64,000 nucleotides of DNA from SIG672 sp045605765 (lineage in GTDB: Bacteria > Bacillota > Clostridia > Oscillospirales > CAG-272), in contig JAZUQQ010000014.1 in NCBI GenBank assembly GCA_045605765.1, positions 62,001-126,000 of the forward strand, written 5' to 3'. Below the pieces are notes generated by a model, which was given only the letters and a program-made list of their open reading frames with translations, searched no databases and had not been told where the DNA came from. Positions 53,218 through 61,132 of this stretch are shown here, in pieces (the stretch's first letter is position 1; each line of letters opens with the position of its first letter). Position numbers and translations under genes: made by a program.

Positions 53218-53250
53218 ACCGCCGAAGCGTTTTCGCTTCGGCGGTTTTTT
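53218..53250 (+). terminator. Rho-independent terminator after the lipoprotein gene
   Basis: A 12-bp perfect GC-rich stem (53218-53229 with 53234-53245), a TTTT loop, then six T. Confidence 0.95.
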
Positions 53251-53335
53251 GCGACCTGCAATGCCCGAAATTCAAAAGTATAAAAAATGTTTAAAAAAAA
53301 CACACAAAAAACGTAATATTACGGCAAAATTTCTC

Positions 53336-53364
53336 TTTACAAGAGAAAAAAAATGTGATATACT
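53336..53364 (+). promoter_or_regulatory. Predicted sigma-A promoter of the UDPGP gene
   Basis: TTTACA at 53336-53341, 17 bases, TATACT at 53359-53364, 50 bases before the start codon. Confidence 0.72.
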
Positions 53365-53414
53365 GCTATATGTATAATTATAATTTCTAATGACCTTACG
53401 GAGGGCAATCAAAA

Positions 53415-54641
53415 ATGAATTACAGCGAACTTTACAATCTTCTTGAAAAACACTCGCAGACACATCTTCTTAAATATTGGGACGAGCTTGGCGACGAGTC
53501 AAGGGAAAGCCTTGCAAATCAGATAGCCAATATTGACTGGAAGCTTCTGGATATTCTCAAAAACAGAGACGAGATAGAAAATAGAGGCGCGCTTGCTCCT
53601 CTTGGTGCGCTTGAAATCGACGAGATCGAATCACGCAAGGAAGAATTTGAAAAGGTGGGCATCGAAGCCATCAAGGCGGGTAAGGTTTGCGCGGTGCTTC
53701 TTGCAGGCGGGCAGGGAACACGTCTTGGAAGCGACAAGCCAAAGGGTATGTATAATATTGGAATTACCCGTGATCTTTATATTTTCGAGTGCCTTATTAA
53801 TAATATGCTCGATGTAGTAAAGCAAGCAGGCGCTTGGATGCCTCTTTGCATTATGACCAGCCAAAAGAACAACGACGATACCATCGCATTCTTCGAGGAA
53901 AAGAATTATTTTGGATATAACAAGGATTATGTCCACTTCTTTATTCAGGAGATGGCGCCGTCGGTTGACTATAACGGTAAGATCTATATGGAGGCAAAAG
54001 ATAAGCTTTCGCTTTCTCCTAACGGAAACGGTGGTTGGTTCACCTCGCTCGAAAAAGCAGGTCTCGTTGAAAAGCTCGAAAAGCAAGGCGTTGAATGGCT
54101 CACTATCTTCGCGGTAGATAACGTTCTTCAAAGAATAAACTCTCCCGCCTTCGTAGGTGCTACTATCGCATCAGGACGTCAGAGCGGCGCAAAGGTCGTC
54201 CGTAAGGCTGAACCGATGGAAAAGATCGGCGTTCTTTGTCTTGAAGACAACAAGCCCTCGATAGTTGAATACTACGAGATCACCGACGATATGATCAATC
54301 TCCGCGACGAGCGCGGCGAGCTTCTTTACAGCTTCGGAGTAATTCTCAACTATATGTTTAACATTGAGGTTCTCAAAGCTAATATCAATAAGAGAATGCC
54401 TCTCCACATCGTTGAAAAGAAGATTCCCTATATTGACGAGAACGGCGAGCTCGTAAAGCCAGAATCGCCTAACGGATACAAGTTTGAAACTCTCATTCTC
54501 GATATGGTTCACATGGTAGATTCCTGCCTGTCCTTCGAGGTTGACAGACAGAAGGAGTTCGCGCCTATCAAGAACAAGACTGGTGTTGACTCGGTTGAGA
54601 GTGCCAGAGAACTCCTCAAACTCAACGGCGTAGAGCTGTAA
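53415..54641 (+). CDS. UDPGP-family UTP-sugar-1-phosphate uridylyltransferase
   Basis: A 408-residue enzyme of the eukaryote-like UDPGP type 1 family, making a UDP-sugar (UDP-glucose or UDP-N-acetylglucosamine) from UTP. The nucleotide loop VLLAGGQGTRLGSDKPKG lies near residue 95, and SPNGNGGWFTSLEKAG and FAVDNVLQR mark the sugar- and metal-binding parts. CGGAGGG precedes the ATG. It leads a probable operon with the DUF6062 gene 18 bases downstream. The sugar cannot be fixed from sequence. Confidence 0.88.
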   Translation: MNYSELYNLLEKHSQTHLLKYWDELGDESRESLANQIANIDWKLLDILKNRDEIENRGALAPLGALEIDEIESRKEEFEKVGIEAIKAGKVCAVLLAGGQGTRLGSDKPKGMYNIGITRDLYIFECLINNMLDVVKQAGAWMPLCIMTSQKNNDDTIAFFEEKNYFGYNKDYVHFFIQEMAPSVDYNGKIYMEAKDKLSLSPNGNGGWFTSLEKAGLVEKLEKQGVEWLTIFAVDNVLQRINSPAFVGATIASGRQSGAKVVRKAEPMEKIGVLCLEDNKPSIVEYYEITDDMINLRDERGELLYSFGVILNYMFNIEVLKANINKRMPLHIVEKKIPYIDENGELVKPESPNGYKFETLILDMVHMVDSCLSFEVDRQKEFAPIKNKTGVDSVESARELLKLNGVEL

Positions 54642-54659
54642 GAAGGGATTCGCGACAAA

Positions 54660-55349
54660 ATGGCGGAAACTATCTATACGATACCGATAAATGAAGAATT
54701 CGAGGCGCGTCTTGAAAGCAGTCAGTGCGTCTGTCCGCTTTGTAATCTCTATAAAAAGCTCGAAAGTGACGAGCTTTCGCTCATTCTCGGAGCTTCTATG
54801 ATGGAGCCTGATGTACGCATAAAAACTAACCGTCTCGGATTTTGTCAGCATCACTTTGACAAGATGCTGACAAACGGCAAACGTCTTCCGCTTGCACTTA
54901 TGCTTGAAAGTCATCTAAGTGAGCTGCGAGATGAGATAGCAGGTAGATGGTCGTCTCCCGAAAAAACGGTAAAGCGTCTTGAAAATCTGTCGGAGACCTG
55001 CTACGTTTGCTCGCGAATAGACGATAATTTCACAAGACTCGTTTCTAACGTGGTCTATATGTGGGAAACCGACGTAACCTTCCGCGAAAAATTTGAAGGA
55101 CAGAAATATTTTTGCATAAATCATTATGCAAGCCTTCTTGCCTGCGGAAAAAATGAAATGACTAAAAAAGTATTTAAGGAATTTGCACTGTCTGCCGAAG
55201 CTGTTGCAAACAAGATTCTTGACGAGCTTTGCGCGGACGTGAGCTGGTTCTGTAAAAAATACGATTACCGCTATGAAGACGAGCCTTGGGGTAATGCCAA
55301 GGATTCTCCCGAAAGAGCAATAAGGTTTCTTAGCGGAGAAACAAAATAA
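54660..55349 (+). CDS. DUF6062 family protein
   Basis: A 229-residue cytoplasmic protein of a family I recognise as DUF6062. It carries paired cysteine/histidine motifs: CVCPLC near residue 23, CQHHF near 62, CYVC near 112 and CINHY near 152. These look like one or two metal sites. No catalytic signature is visible and the function is unknown. The start ATG lies 18 bases after the UDPGP stop, with a weak AAGAAGGG site. Confidence 0.75.
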   Translation: MAETIYTIPINEEFEARLESSQCVCPLCNLYKKLESDELSLILGASMMEPDVRIKTNRLGFCQHHFDKMLTNGKRLPLALMLESHLSELRDEIAGRWSSPEKTVKRLENLSETCYVCSRIDDNFTRLVSNVVYMWETDVTFREKFEGQKYFCINHYASLLACGKNEMTKKVFKEFALSAEAVANKILDELCADVSWFCKKYDYRYEDEPWGNAKDSPERAIRFLSGETK

Positions 55350-55374
55350 GAACGGAAAGGACGGTCATAACGCT

Positions 55375-55926
55375 ATGACTGAACAAATCAGAGAAATTGG
55401 TCTCCGACTTGCGACACTTCGCGAGGTTTGCGATATGACGCCTGCAACGATGGCAGAGCGGCTCGGAGTTCCCCTTGAAAAGTATATTGCTTACGAAAGG
55501 GGAGAACGTGATTTTTCATTCAGCTTTCTTTACAACTGCGCAGAAATACTCGGCGTAGATATTCTTGATCTTATGAGTGGAGAATCGCCAAAGCTTTCGA
55601 CTTGTGCACTGGTAAGAAAAGGGCAAGGATTTAACATTTCGAGAAATGAAGCTTACGACTATAAGCACCTTGCATTTACATTCAGAAACAAAAAAGCAGA
55701 GCCTTTTCTTGTGACGGTTGAACCAACAGAAGAACTTCCCGCTTTGAACTCGCACGAAGGGCAGGAGTTTAACTATATAATCGAAGGAAAAATGCTCTTT
55801 AAGATCGGAGACATAACCTACGAACTTGAAGAGGGCGACAGCGTGTACTTTAATTCATCGGTACCGCACGCCGAAAGAGCTCTTGATGGAAAACGCGCAC
55901 GTTTTCTTGCGGTGGTTATGAAATAA
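55375..55926 (+). CDS. HTH-cupin transcriptional regulator
   Basis: A 183-residue protein with an XRE-type helix-turn-helix (about 8-65, 'MTPATMAERLGVPLEKYIAY' split by eye) and a C-terminal cupin (about 105-180) with HEGQEFNYIIEG and SVYFNSSVPHAERAL. Such regulators sense a small ligand through the cupin. GAAAGGA lies upstream. The acyl-CoA synthetase gene starts 45 bases later, so control of that gene is the simplest inference. Confidence 0.9.
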   Translation: MTEQIREIGLRLATLREVCDMTPATMAERLGVPLEKYIAYERGERDFSFSFLYNCAEILGVDILDLMSGESPKLSTCALVRKGQGFNISRNEAYDYKHLAFTFRNKKAEPFLVTVEPTEELPALNSHEGQEFNYIIEGKMLFKIGDITYELEEGDSVYFNSSVPHAERALDGKRARFLAVVMK

Positions 55927-55971
55927 GGTCCTGCTCACGGCTTTAAAACAGAAAGGGTCAAAGATAAGACA

Positions 55972-57681
55972 ATGCCAATATACGAAAGATTTATAGGAAA
56001 ACACAGAGACGATTTCAAAACGATGGAAGAACTCCGTGAAAATATAAAATTTAGTTACGGAGATGATTTCAATTTTGCTTATGACATTTTAGACGCTCTG
56101 GGTAAAGAACAACCAAATAAAACGGCTCTCGTTTGGCTCGGTGCTGACGGCAGAGAAAAAACGTTCACCTTTGCCGAAGTTGCCAGAGAATCGGATAGAG
56201 CAGCAAACTATTTTACTTCGCTGGGAATAAAAAAAGGAGACAGCGTCCTTCTTGTTCTTCGCCGTCATTACCTTTTTTGGTTCTGCATAATGGGACTCCA
56301 TAAAATAGGCGCGATAACCGTTCAGGCTACCGATATGCTTATGGCGAAGGATTATATTTACCGTTGTAATAAGGCTGAAATAAAGGCGGTCGTAATTACC
56401 GATCACGGCGACTGCACAAAATATTACGACGAGGGCGAGGCTGAATGTAAGACGGTTCAGCATAAGCTCGTTATCGGTCACAAGGATGCGGGAAACGGCT
56501 GGCGTGATTTTGAGGCTGAATTTGAGGCTACGAGCGCAGAAGGCTGGATCCGTCCTGCAGGCGAAAACGCTATCAAAGCAACCGATATTATGCTATATTC
56601 CTTCTCGTCGGGAACTACGAGTTATCCGAAGATGGTCGCGCACGATTTCAGATACCCGCTTGGACACATTATGACTGGTGTGTTTTGGCACAGAGTTGTT
56701 GACGGTGGACTTCACTTTACCGTATCCGATACCGGATGGCTTAAATCGCTCTGGGGCAAGATGTACGGTCAGTGGTTCGGCGAAAGTGCCATAATGGTCT
56801 ATGATTTTGATAAATTTAACGGAGAGGATATACTTGCCGTTATAGAAAAATACAAAGTCACTACCTTCTGCGTACCGCCTACGATGTATAGATTTATTCT
56901 TCAAACTGACGTTAAGAAACACGACCTTTCGTCACTTGTTCACTGCTGTACCGCAGGCGAAGCTCTCAATCCCGAAATATATAACGCTTGGAAGGAACAC
57001 ACCGGGCTTGATATCTATGAGGGCTTCGGTCAGACTGAGACAACGGTTGCGATAGGAACCTTCTATCCCTATATGAAGCCGATGCTCGGCGCTATCGGTA
57101 AGTCGGCACCGCATATTGACGTACATATTATAGACGCGGATGGCGAGGATTGCTCGGTCGGTCAGGTCGGTGAGATATGTATAAAGACTGATTACGAAAC
57201 GAGACCTGTAGGTATTTGTCATAGCTACAATAGAAGTGAAGAAGATACCAAAGGTGTCTATTACGGAGGATTTTTCCACACAGGAGATACCGCTTACAAG
57301 GATGAACTTGGATATATCCATTACGTTGGAAGAAACGACGATATTATCAAGTCCTCGGGTTATCGTATTGGACCGTTCGAGATAGAGAGTGTGCTTATAG
57401 AGCATCCGTCTGTTCTTGAAGTTGCGGTTACGGGTGTACCCGACCCGACAAGGGGCTTTAACGTAAAAGCGACTATCGTTCTCCAAAACGGATACAATGG
57501 TTCGCCCGAGCTTGTAAGAGAACTTCAAAACTACGTTAAAAAGAATACTGCCCCTTATAAATATCCCAGAGTTATCGAATTTGTTGATGCTCTGCCCAAA
57601 ACGACCAGCGGGAAGATCCGCCGTACCGAAATAAGGCAGAGAGATATGGAAAAGTATCTCAAAGAGCAACAAAATAAGTGA
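55972..57681 (+). CDS. AMP-forming acyl-CoA synthetase
   Basis: A 569-residue ANL-superfamily ligase. The P loop is YSFSSGTTSYPKM near residue 208. The A5 motif is YEGFGQTET, the hinge lies in YVGRNDDIIKSSGYRIGP, and the C-terminal catalytic lysine is in PKTTSGKIRRTE. The pattern is nearest to acetyl/medium-chain acyl-CoA synthetases; the acid is unknown. It follows the HTH-cupin gene and precedes the frameshifted isomerase with gaps of 45 and 13 bases. Confidence 0.9.
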   Translation: MPIYERFIGKHRDDFKTMEELRENIKFSYGDDFNFAYDILDALGKEQPNKTALVWLGADGREKTFTFAEVARESDRAANYFTSLGIKKGDSVLLVLRRHYLFWFCIMGLHKIGAITVQATDMLMAKDYIYRCNKAEIKAVVITDHGDCTKYYDEGEAECKTVQHKLVIGHKDAGNGWRDFEAEFEATSAEGWIRPAGENAIKATDIMLYSFSSGTTSYPKMVAHDFRYPLGHIMTGVFWHRVVDGGLHFTVSDTGWLKSLWGKMYGQWFGESAIMVYDFDKFNGEDILAVIEKYKVTTFCVPPTMYRFILQTDVKKHDLSSLVHCCTAGEALNPEIYNAWKEHTGLDIYEGFGQTETTVAIGTFYPYMKPMLGAIGKSAPHIDVHIIDADGEDCSVGQVGEICIKTDYETRPVGICHSYNRSEEDTKGVYYGGFFHTGDTAYKDELGYIHYVGRNDDIIKSSGYRIGPFEIESVLIEHPSVLEVAVTGVPDPTRGFNVKATIVLQNGYNGSPELVRELQNYVKKNTAPYKYPRVIEFVDALPKTTSGKIRRTEIRQRDMEKYLKEQQNK

Positions 57682-57694
57682 AAGGAAAAATATA

Positions 57695-58577
57695 ATGCTT
57701 ATTTCAACTATGACCGCGCGCCTTGCGACTGCGTTCGGAGATAAGGAAGCACTCCGCATTATTAAAGAGACCGGATACGATTGTGCCGATATGAGTTTTG
57801 GCATAAGTAACGGAATAGAAAAGGTTACGTCTCCGGATAGAGTTAAGTGGGCTAAGGATCTCAAAGAATATGCCGACTCTATAGGTATATTCTACAATCA
57901 GGCGCACGCCCCCCTTTGTTTTTTCGTTTGAAAAAAGTGAAAATTTCAAGAGCGAGATAGTTCCCATAATTGTAAATACCTTTGAGCTCTGCTCTATTCT
58001 CGGAGTCGATACCGTTGTGGTACACCCGCTGCACCACGTTCCATATAAGGATAATAAGGAAAAGCTCCGCGAGATAAATATGGAGTACTATAATATTCTC
58101 CGTCCCTACGCCGAGAGTTGCGGTATAAGAATTTGCCTTGAAAATATGTTTCAACGGGATCCGATAGGAAAAAATATAGTTCAGTCGGTTTGTTGCTTCG
58201 ACGGCGGGTTTATCGACTATTTCGATTCGCTTGATAACAACACCTTAACGTGTTGCCTCGATATTGGACACTGCGGACTCGTAGGTACTAAACCGCAGGA
58301 CGCGATAAGAATGCTCGGACACGACAGAATAGGCGCTCTTCACGTTCACGATAACGATTTTATTTCCGATCAGCATCGGGCAATCGGAATGGGTAAAATA
58401 GATTGGGACGAGGTCGCAAAGGCACTTGCCGATATTGACTATAAAGGCATTTTTACTCTTGAAGCCGATGGCGCGATGGGCGCATCTCAAAAGGAATTTA
58501 TGCCGCTTATGGAAAAATATATGTACGAAAGCGCGAAAGCGGTCGTTGATAAAATAGAAAAGTACAAAGCGCAGTAA
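57695..58577 (+). pseudogene. Sugar phosphate isomerase/epimerase, frameshifted
   Basis: A TIM-barrel enzyme of the AP-endonuclease-2-like family, about 294 residues if restored. The first 74 codons are read from 57695 until a C6 tract (57909-57914), after which the frame hits TGA. One base fewer restores an open frame to 58577, with VVVHPLHHVP, CLENMF, LDIGHCGLVG and HVHDNDFISDQHRAIGMG, typical metal-binding segments. Either a real one-base insertion or an assembly error in the homopolymer explains this. GAAAGGA precedes the ATG. Confidence 0.85.
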
Positions 58578-58648
58578 AATAACGCATAAAATAGGCGGTA
58601 TTTTCAAAAAATATCGTTTAGTTAAACGCTCCGAAAGGATAAACTGAT

Positions 58649-60046
58649 ATGCCAAAAAATGATGATACGATACGCGAAAACGAAAGCGACGCGGTAGGGG
58701 AAAAGAAGCCTGTGAATATTTCGGATGAGGAGAAAAATATTTTCGCCAGAACTGACAAAGCGGTAGAAAATCTTTCGTTTGGAGCAGATAACGAGCTTTT
58801 TTACAAAGGAAATTCGCTCGAAGATACATCGCTCGGCTTTGACGTTATCGACGATAACGATAAAACCAGAGAGATCGAAATTGCTTCGGATAATGCTCCC
58901 GTGAGAAGAGTAAAGGTCAAAACCAAGGTGGTAAATGAGCGCGGGCTCAGCATAAGAAGCTTGTGCTTTACGATAATATACGTCATGGCTGTGCTTATTC
59001 TAGCGCTTCTTCTTGCGCACTATGTAATTACTCGCGCCAACGACGCGTTTGCATTCGTCAAGGACGATATTACCGTAAGCGTAACAATCGACAACGTAAA
59101 TATGACGCTTGACGATCTGGCAGACCTGCTTCATAAGGAAGGTGCCATAAAGTATCCTGAGTTCTTCAAGTTGTACGTTTATCTCAAAAAAGACGGCAGA
59201 TTCGGGCTTAAAAACGGAACGTACGAATTTTCCGCGGCGAATAATTACGACGTAATACTATCGAAGATAAATCCCAAGCCGCCGCGTAAGACGATCACGG
59301 TAACTATTCCTGAGGGCTTTACCACAGACGATATAATCGATCTGTTCGTCTCAAAGGGAATCGGTACTCGCGAGGGATTTGTAGATGCCATAAACAATGC
59401 AGAACTTAACTACTGGTTCCTCGAACCGCTTAAAGAAGGAACGCACGAAGAAAGATTTTACCGTCTTGACGGCTATCTCTATCCCGATACGTATTATTTC
59501 TACACGAACTCGTCCGAGGTGACCGTTCTCAAAAAGCTACTCAATAACTTCAATAAAAAGTTCGCAAGAGCTTACGAGAAGCGTTGCGAGGAGCTTGGAA
59601 TTACGATAGACGAGGCGATCATTCTGGCATCTATAATTCAGTGTGAGGCGAAATACGTAGTTGACTACGAATACGTTTCGAGTGTTCTTCATAACAGACT
59701 GAACAATAAAAAGACCTATCCACGATTCGAATGTGACGTAACTCTTCAATACTATTTCAGACACGTTGAGGGTTCAAGACACGCGGAGATAACCGCGTCC
59801 GACCTCCTTATCGAGTCGCAGTATAATACCAGAAGATATTCGGGATACACTCCCGGTCCGATATGTAGTCCGTCGCTTACTGCGATAAAGGCAGCACTGT
59901 ATCCTTCGAGCACGAAATTCTACTACTTCATCTCGAAGAGTAACGGCTATCTCGTCTACTCCAAGAACTATGCGGAGCACGTTAAATACGACTCTATGTC
60001 TGCCGAAGAGCTCCTTAAAGTTGATCAGGGACTCTACGGGAATTAA
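58649..60046 (+). CDS. mltG: Endolytic transglycosylase MltG (YceG-like)
   Basis: A 465-residue membrane-anchored murein glycosidase that cuts nascent glycan strands and sets their length. A long acidic cytoplasmic tail (1-100) precedes one helix (about 104-128), a LysM-like domain (about 140-210), and the YceG domain. The motif expected as LASI-V-E-K-E reads LASIIQCEAKY, so one of the two acidic positions is Gln331 and Glu333 remains. RLDGYLYPDTYYF and TPGPICSPSLTAIKAAL are family signatures. CGAAAGGA precedes the ATG. Confidence 0.93.
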   Translation: MPKNDDTIRENESDAVGEKKPVNISDEEKNIFARTDKAVENLSFGADNELFYKGNSLEDTSLGFDVIDDNDKTREIEIASDNAPVRRVKVKTKVVNERGLSIRSLCFTIIYVMAVLILALLLAHYVITRANDAFAFVKDDITVSVTIDNVNMTLDDLADLLHKEGAIKYPEFFKLYVYLKKDGRFGLKNGTYEFSAANNYDVILSKINPKPPRKTITVTIPEGFTTDDIIDLFVSKGIGTREGFVDAINNAELNYWFLEPLKEGTHEERFYRLDGYLYPDTYYFYTNSSEVTVLKKLLNNFNKKFARAYEKRCEELGITIDEAIILASIIQCEAKYVVDYEYVSSVLHNRLNNKKTYPRFECDVTLQYYFRHVEGSRHAEITASDLLIESQYNTRRYSGYTPGPICSPSLTAIKAALYPSSTKFYYFISKSNGYLVYSKNYAEHVKYDSMSAEELLKVDQGLYGN

Positions 60047-60066
60047 GTTAAATAATATGCGAAAAT

Positions 60067-60103
60067 ACACCGCTCTGAAAAACGGAGCGGTGTGCTTTGT
60101 TTT
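60067..60103 (+). terminator. Rho-independent terminator after mltG
   Basis: A 9-bp perfect stem (60067-60075 with 60085-60093, ACACCGCTC type) is followed by GCTTTGTTTT. Confidence 0.78.
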
Positions 60104-60176
60104 GCGAGTCAAAAAATGAGGAAACAAGGGTAAAAACAAGAGAAAATAAAGCTTAAAAAATAAAATAATGGTGTAA

Positions 60177-60206
60177 TTACACTTGTATTTTTGAGAGTAA
60201 TATGAT
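60177..60206 (+). promoter_or_regulatory. Possible sigma-A promoter of uppP
   Basis: TTACAC at 60177-60182, 18 bases, TATGAT at 60201-60206. The -35 is a poor match and the spacer is long, so this is a weak call. Confidence 0.45.
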
Positions 60207-60255
60207 AAAATTATTATGAATATTTATATTTATATCAAATTTGAGGGGAGATAGC

Positions 60256-61095
60256 GTGGAGATGAGTATTTGGGAAGCGATCTTTTACGGAATCATACAA
60301 GGACTTACTGAGTTTTTGCCGGTTTCAAGCTCTGGTCATCTGGCGATGCTTCAAATAATAATGGGATTTGGGGACGGGATGGATACTGTTGCGTTTAACG
60401 TGCTTTTGCACCTCGGAACGCTCGTTGCGGTCGCGATAGTTTACTATAAAGACATTTGGGGACTTGTAAAGAGCTTTTTCACTCTTTGCGCTAAGCTTTT
60501 TAAGGGCAAATTCAAGCTTAGTGAGTATTCTCTGCACGAAAGACTCGTCATATACATAATAATTGCGACCCTTCCTCTCGTGCCTATGATGATTATTGAG
60601 GATTATCTCGATATGGTCTCGGGTTATCTCGTGATAGTCGGTGCTCTCCTTATTTTCAACGGACTCGTGCTTATTATCTCTGATAAGCTATCAAGAGGGA
60701 ACAGGACGCTCGACGAAATGAAGCCTAAGAATGCGATTCTTATTGGTCTTTGTCAGGCATTTGCTCTACTGCCCGGAATTTCCCGTTCGGGTTCAACCAT
60801 AACCGGGGGACTTATGAACGGACTTGAACGTCCAGATGCGGTGAGATTTTCATTCTTACTTTCTATTCCCGCAATTCTTGGCGCGTCGGTTTTGAAGCTT
60901 CCCGCATTCTTTGCCGACGTACCCGACGGAAAAACCCTAGCTATATATTTTGTGGGAGCCGCAGTTTCCGCGATAGTCGGAGTATGCGCTATAAAACTTC
61001 TCGCATACATTTCTAAAAAATCGAATTTCAGAATATTTTCCTATTACTGCTTCGCGGTGGGCACGGCGGCTGTAATATGGAGCTTTTTCGCATAA
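60256..61095 (+). CDS. uppP: Undecaprenyl-diphosphatase UppP (BacA)
   Basis: A roughly 279-residue integral membrane phosphatase that recycles the lipid carrier of peptidoglycan synthesis. The motifs are GLTEFLPVSSSGHLAM near residue 18 and the catalytic LLPGISRSGSTITGG near 170. Start choice: GTG at 60256, five bases after an AGGGGAG site, or ATG at 60262. The upstream TTG is too close to the ribosome site. It lies 37 bases before ftsK. Confidence 0.95.
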   Translation: MEMSIWEAIFYGIIQGLTEFLPVSSSGHLAMLQIIMGFGDGMDTVAFNVLLHLGTLVAVAIVYYKDIWGLVKSFFTLCAKLFKGKFKLSEYSLHERLVIYIIIATLPLVPMMIIEDYLDMVSGYLVIVGALLIFNGLVLIISDKLSRGNRTLDEMKPKNAILIGLCQAFALLPGISRSGSTITGGLMNGLERPDAVRFSFLLSIPAILGASVLKLPAFFADVPDGKTLAIYFVGAAVSAIVGVCAIKLLAYISKKSNFRIFSYYCFAVGTAAVIWSFFA

Positions 61096-61132
61096 AAGAT
61101 AAAAAGTTAAAAAGAAAGGACTTTTTAGTGAT

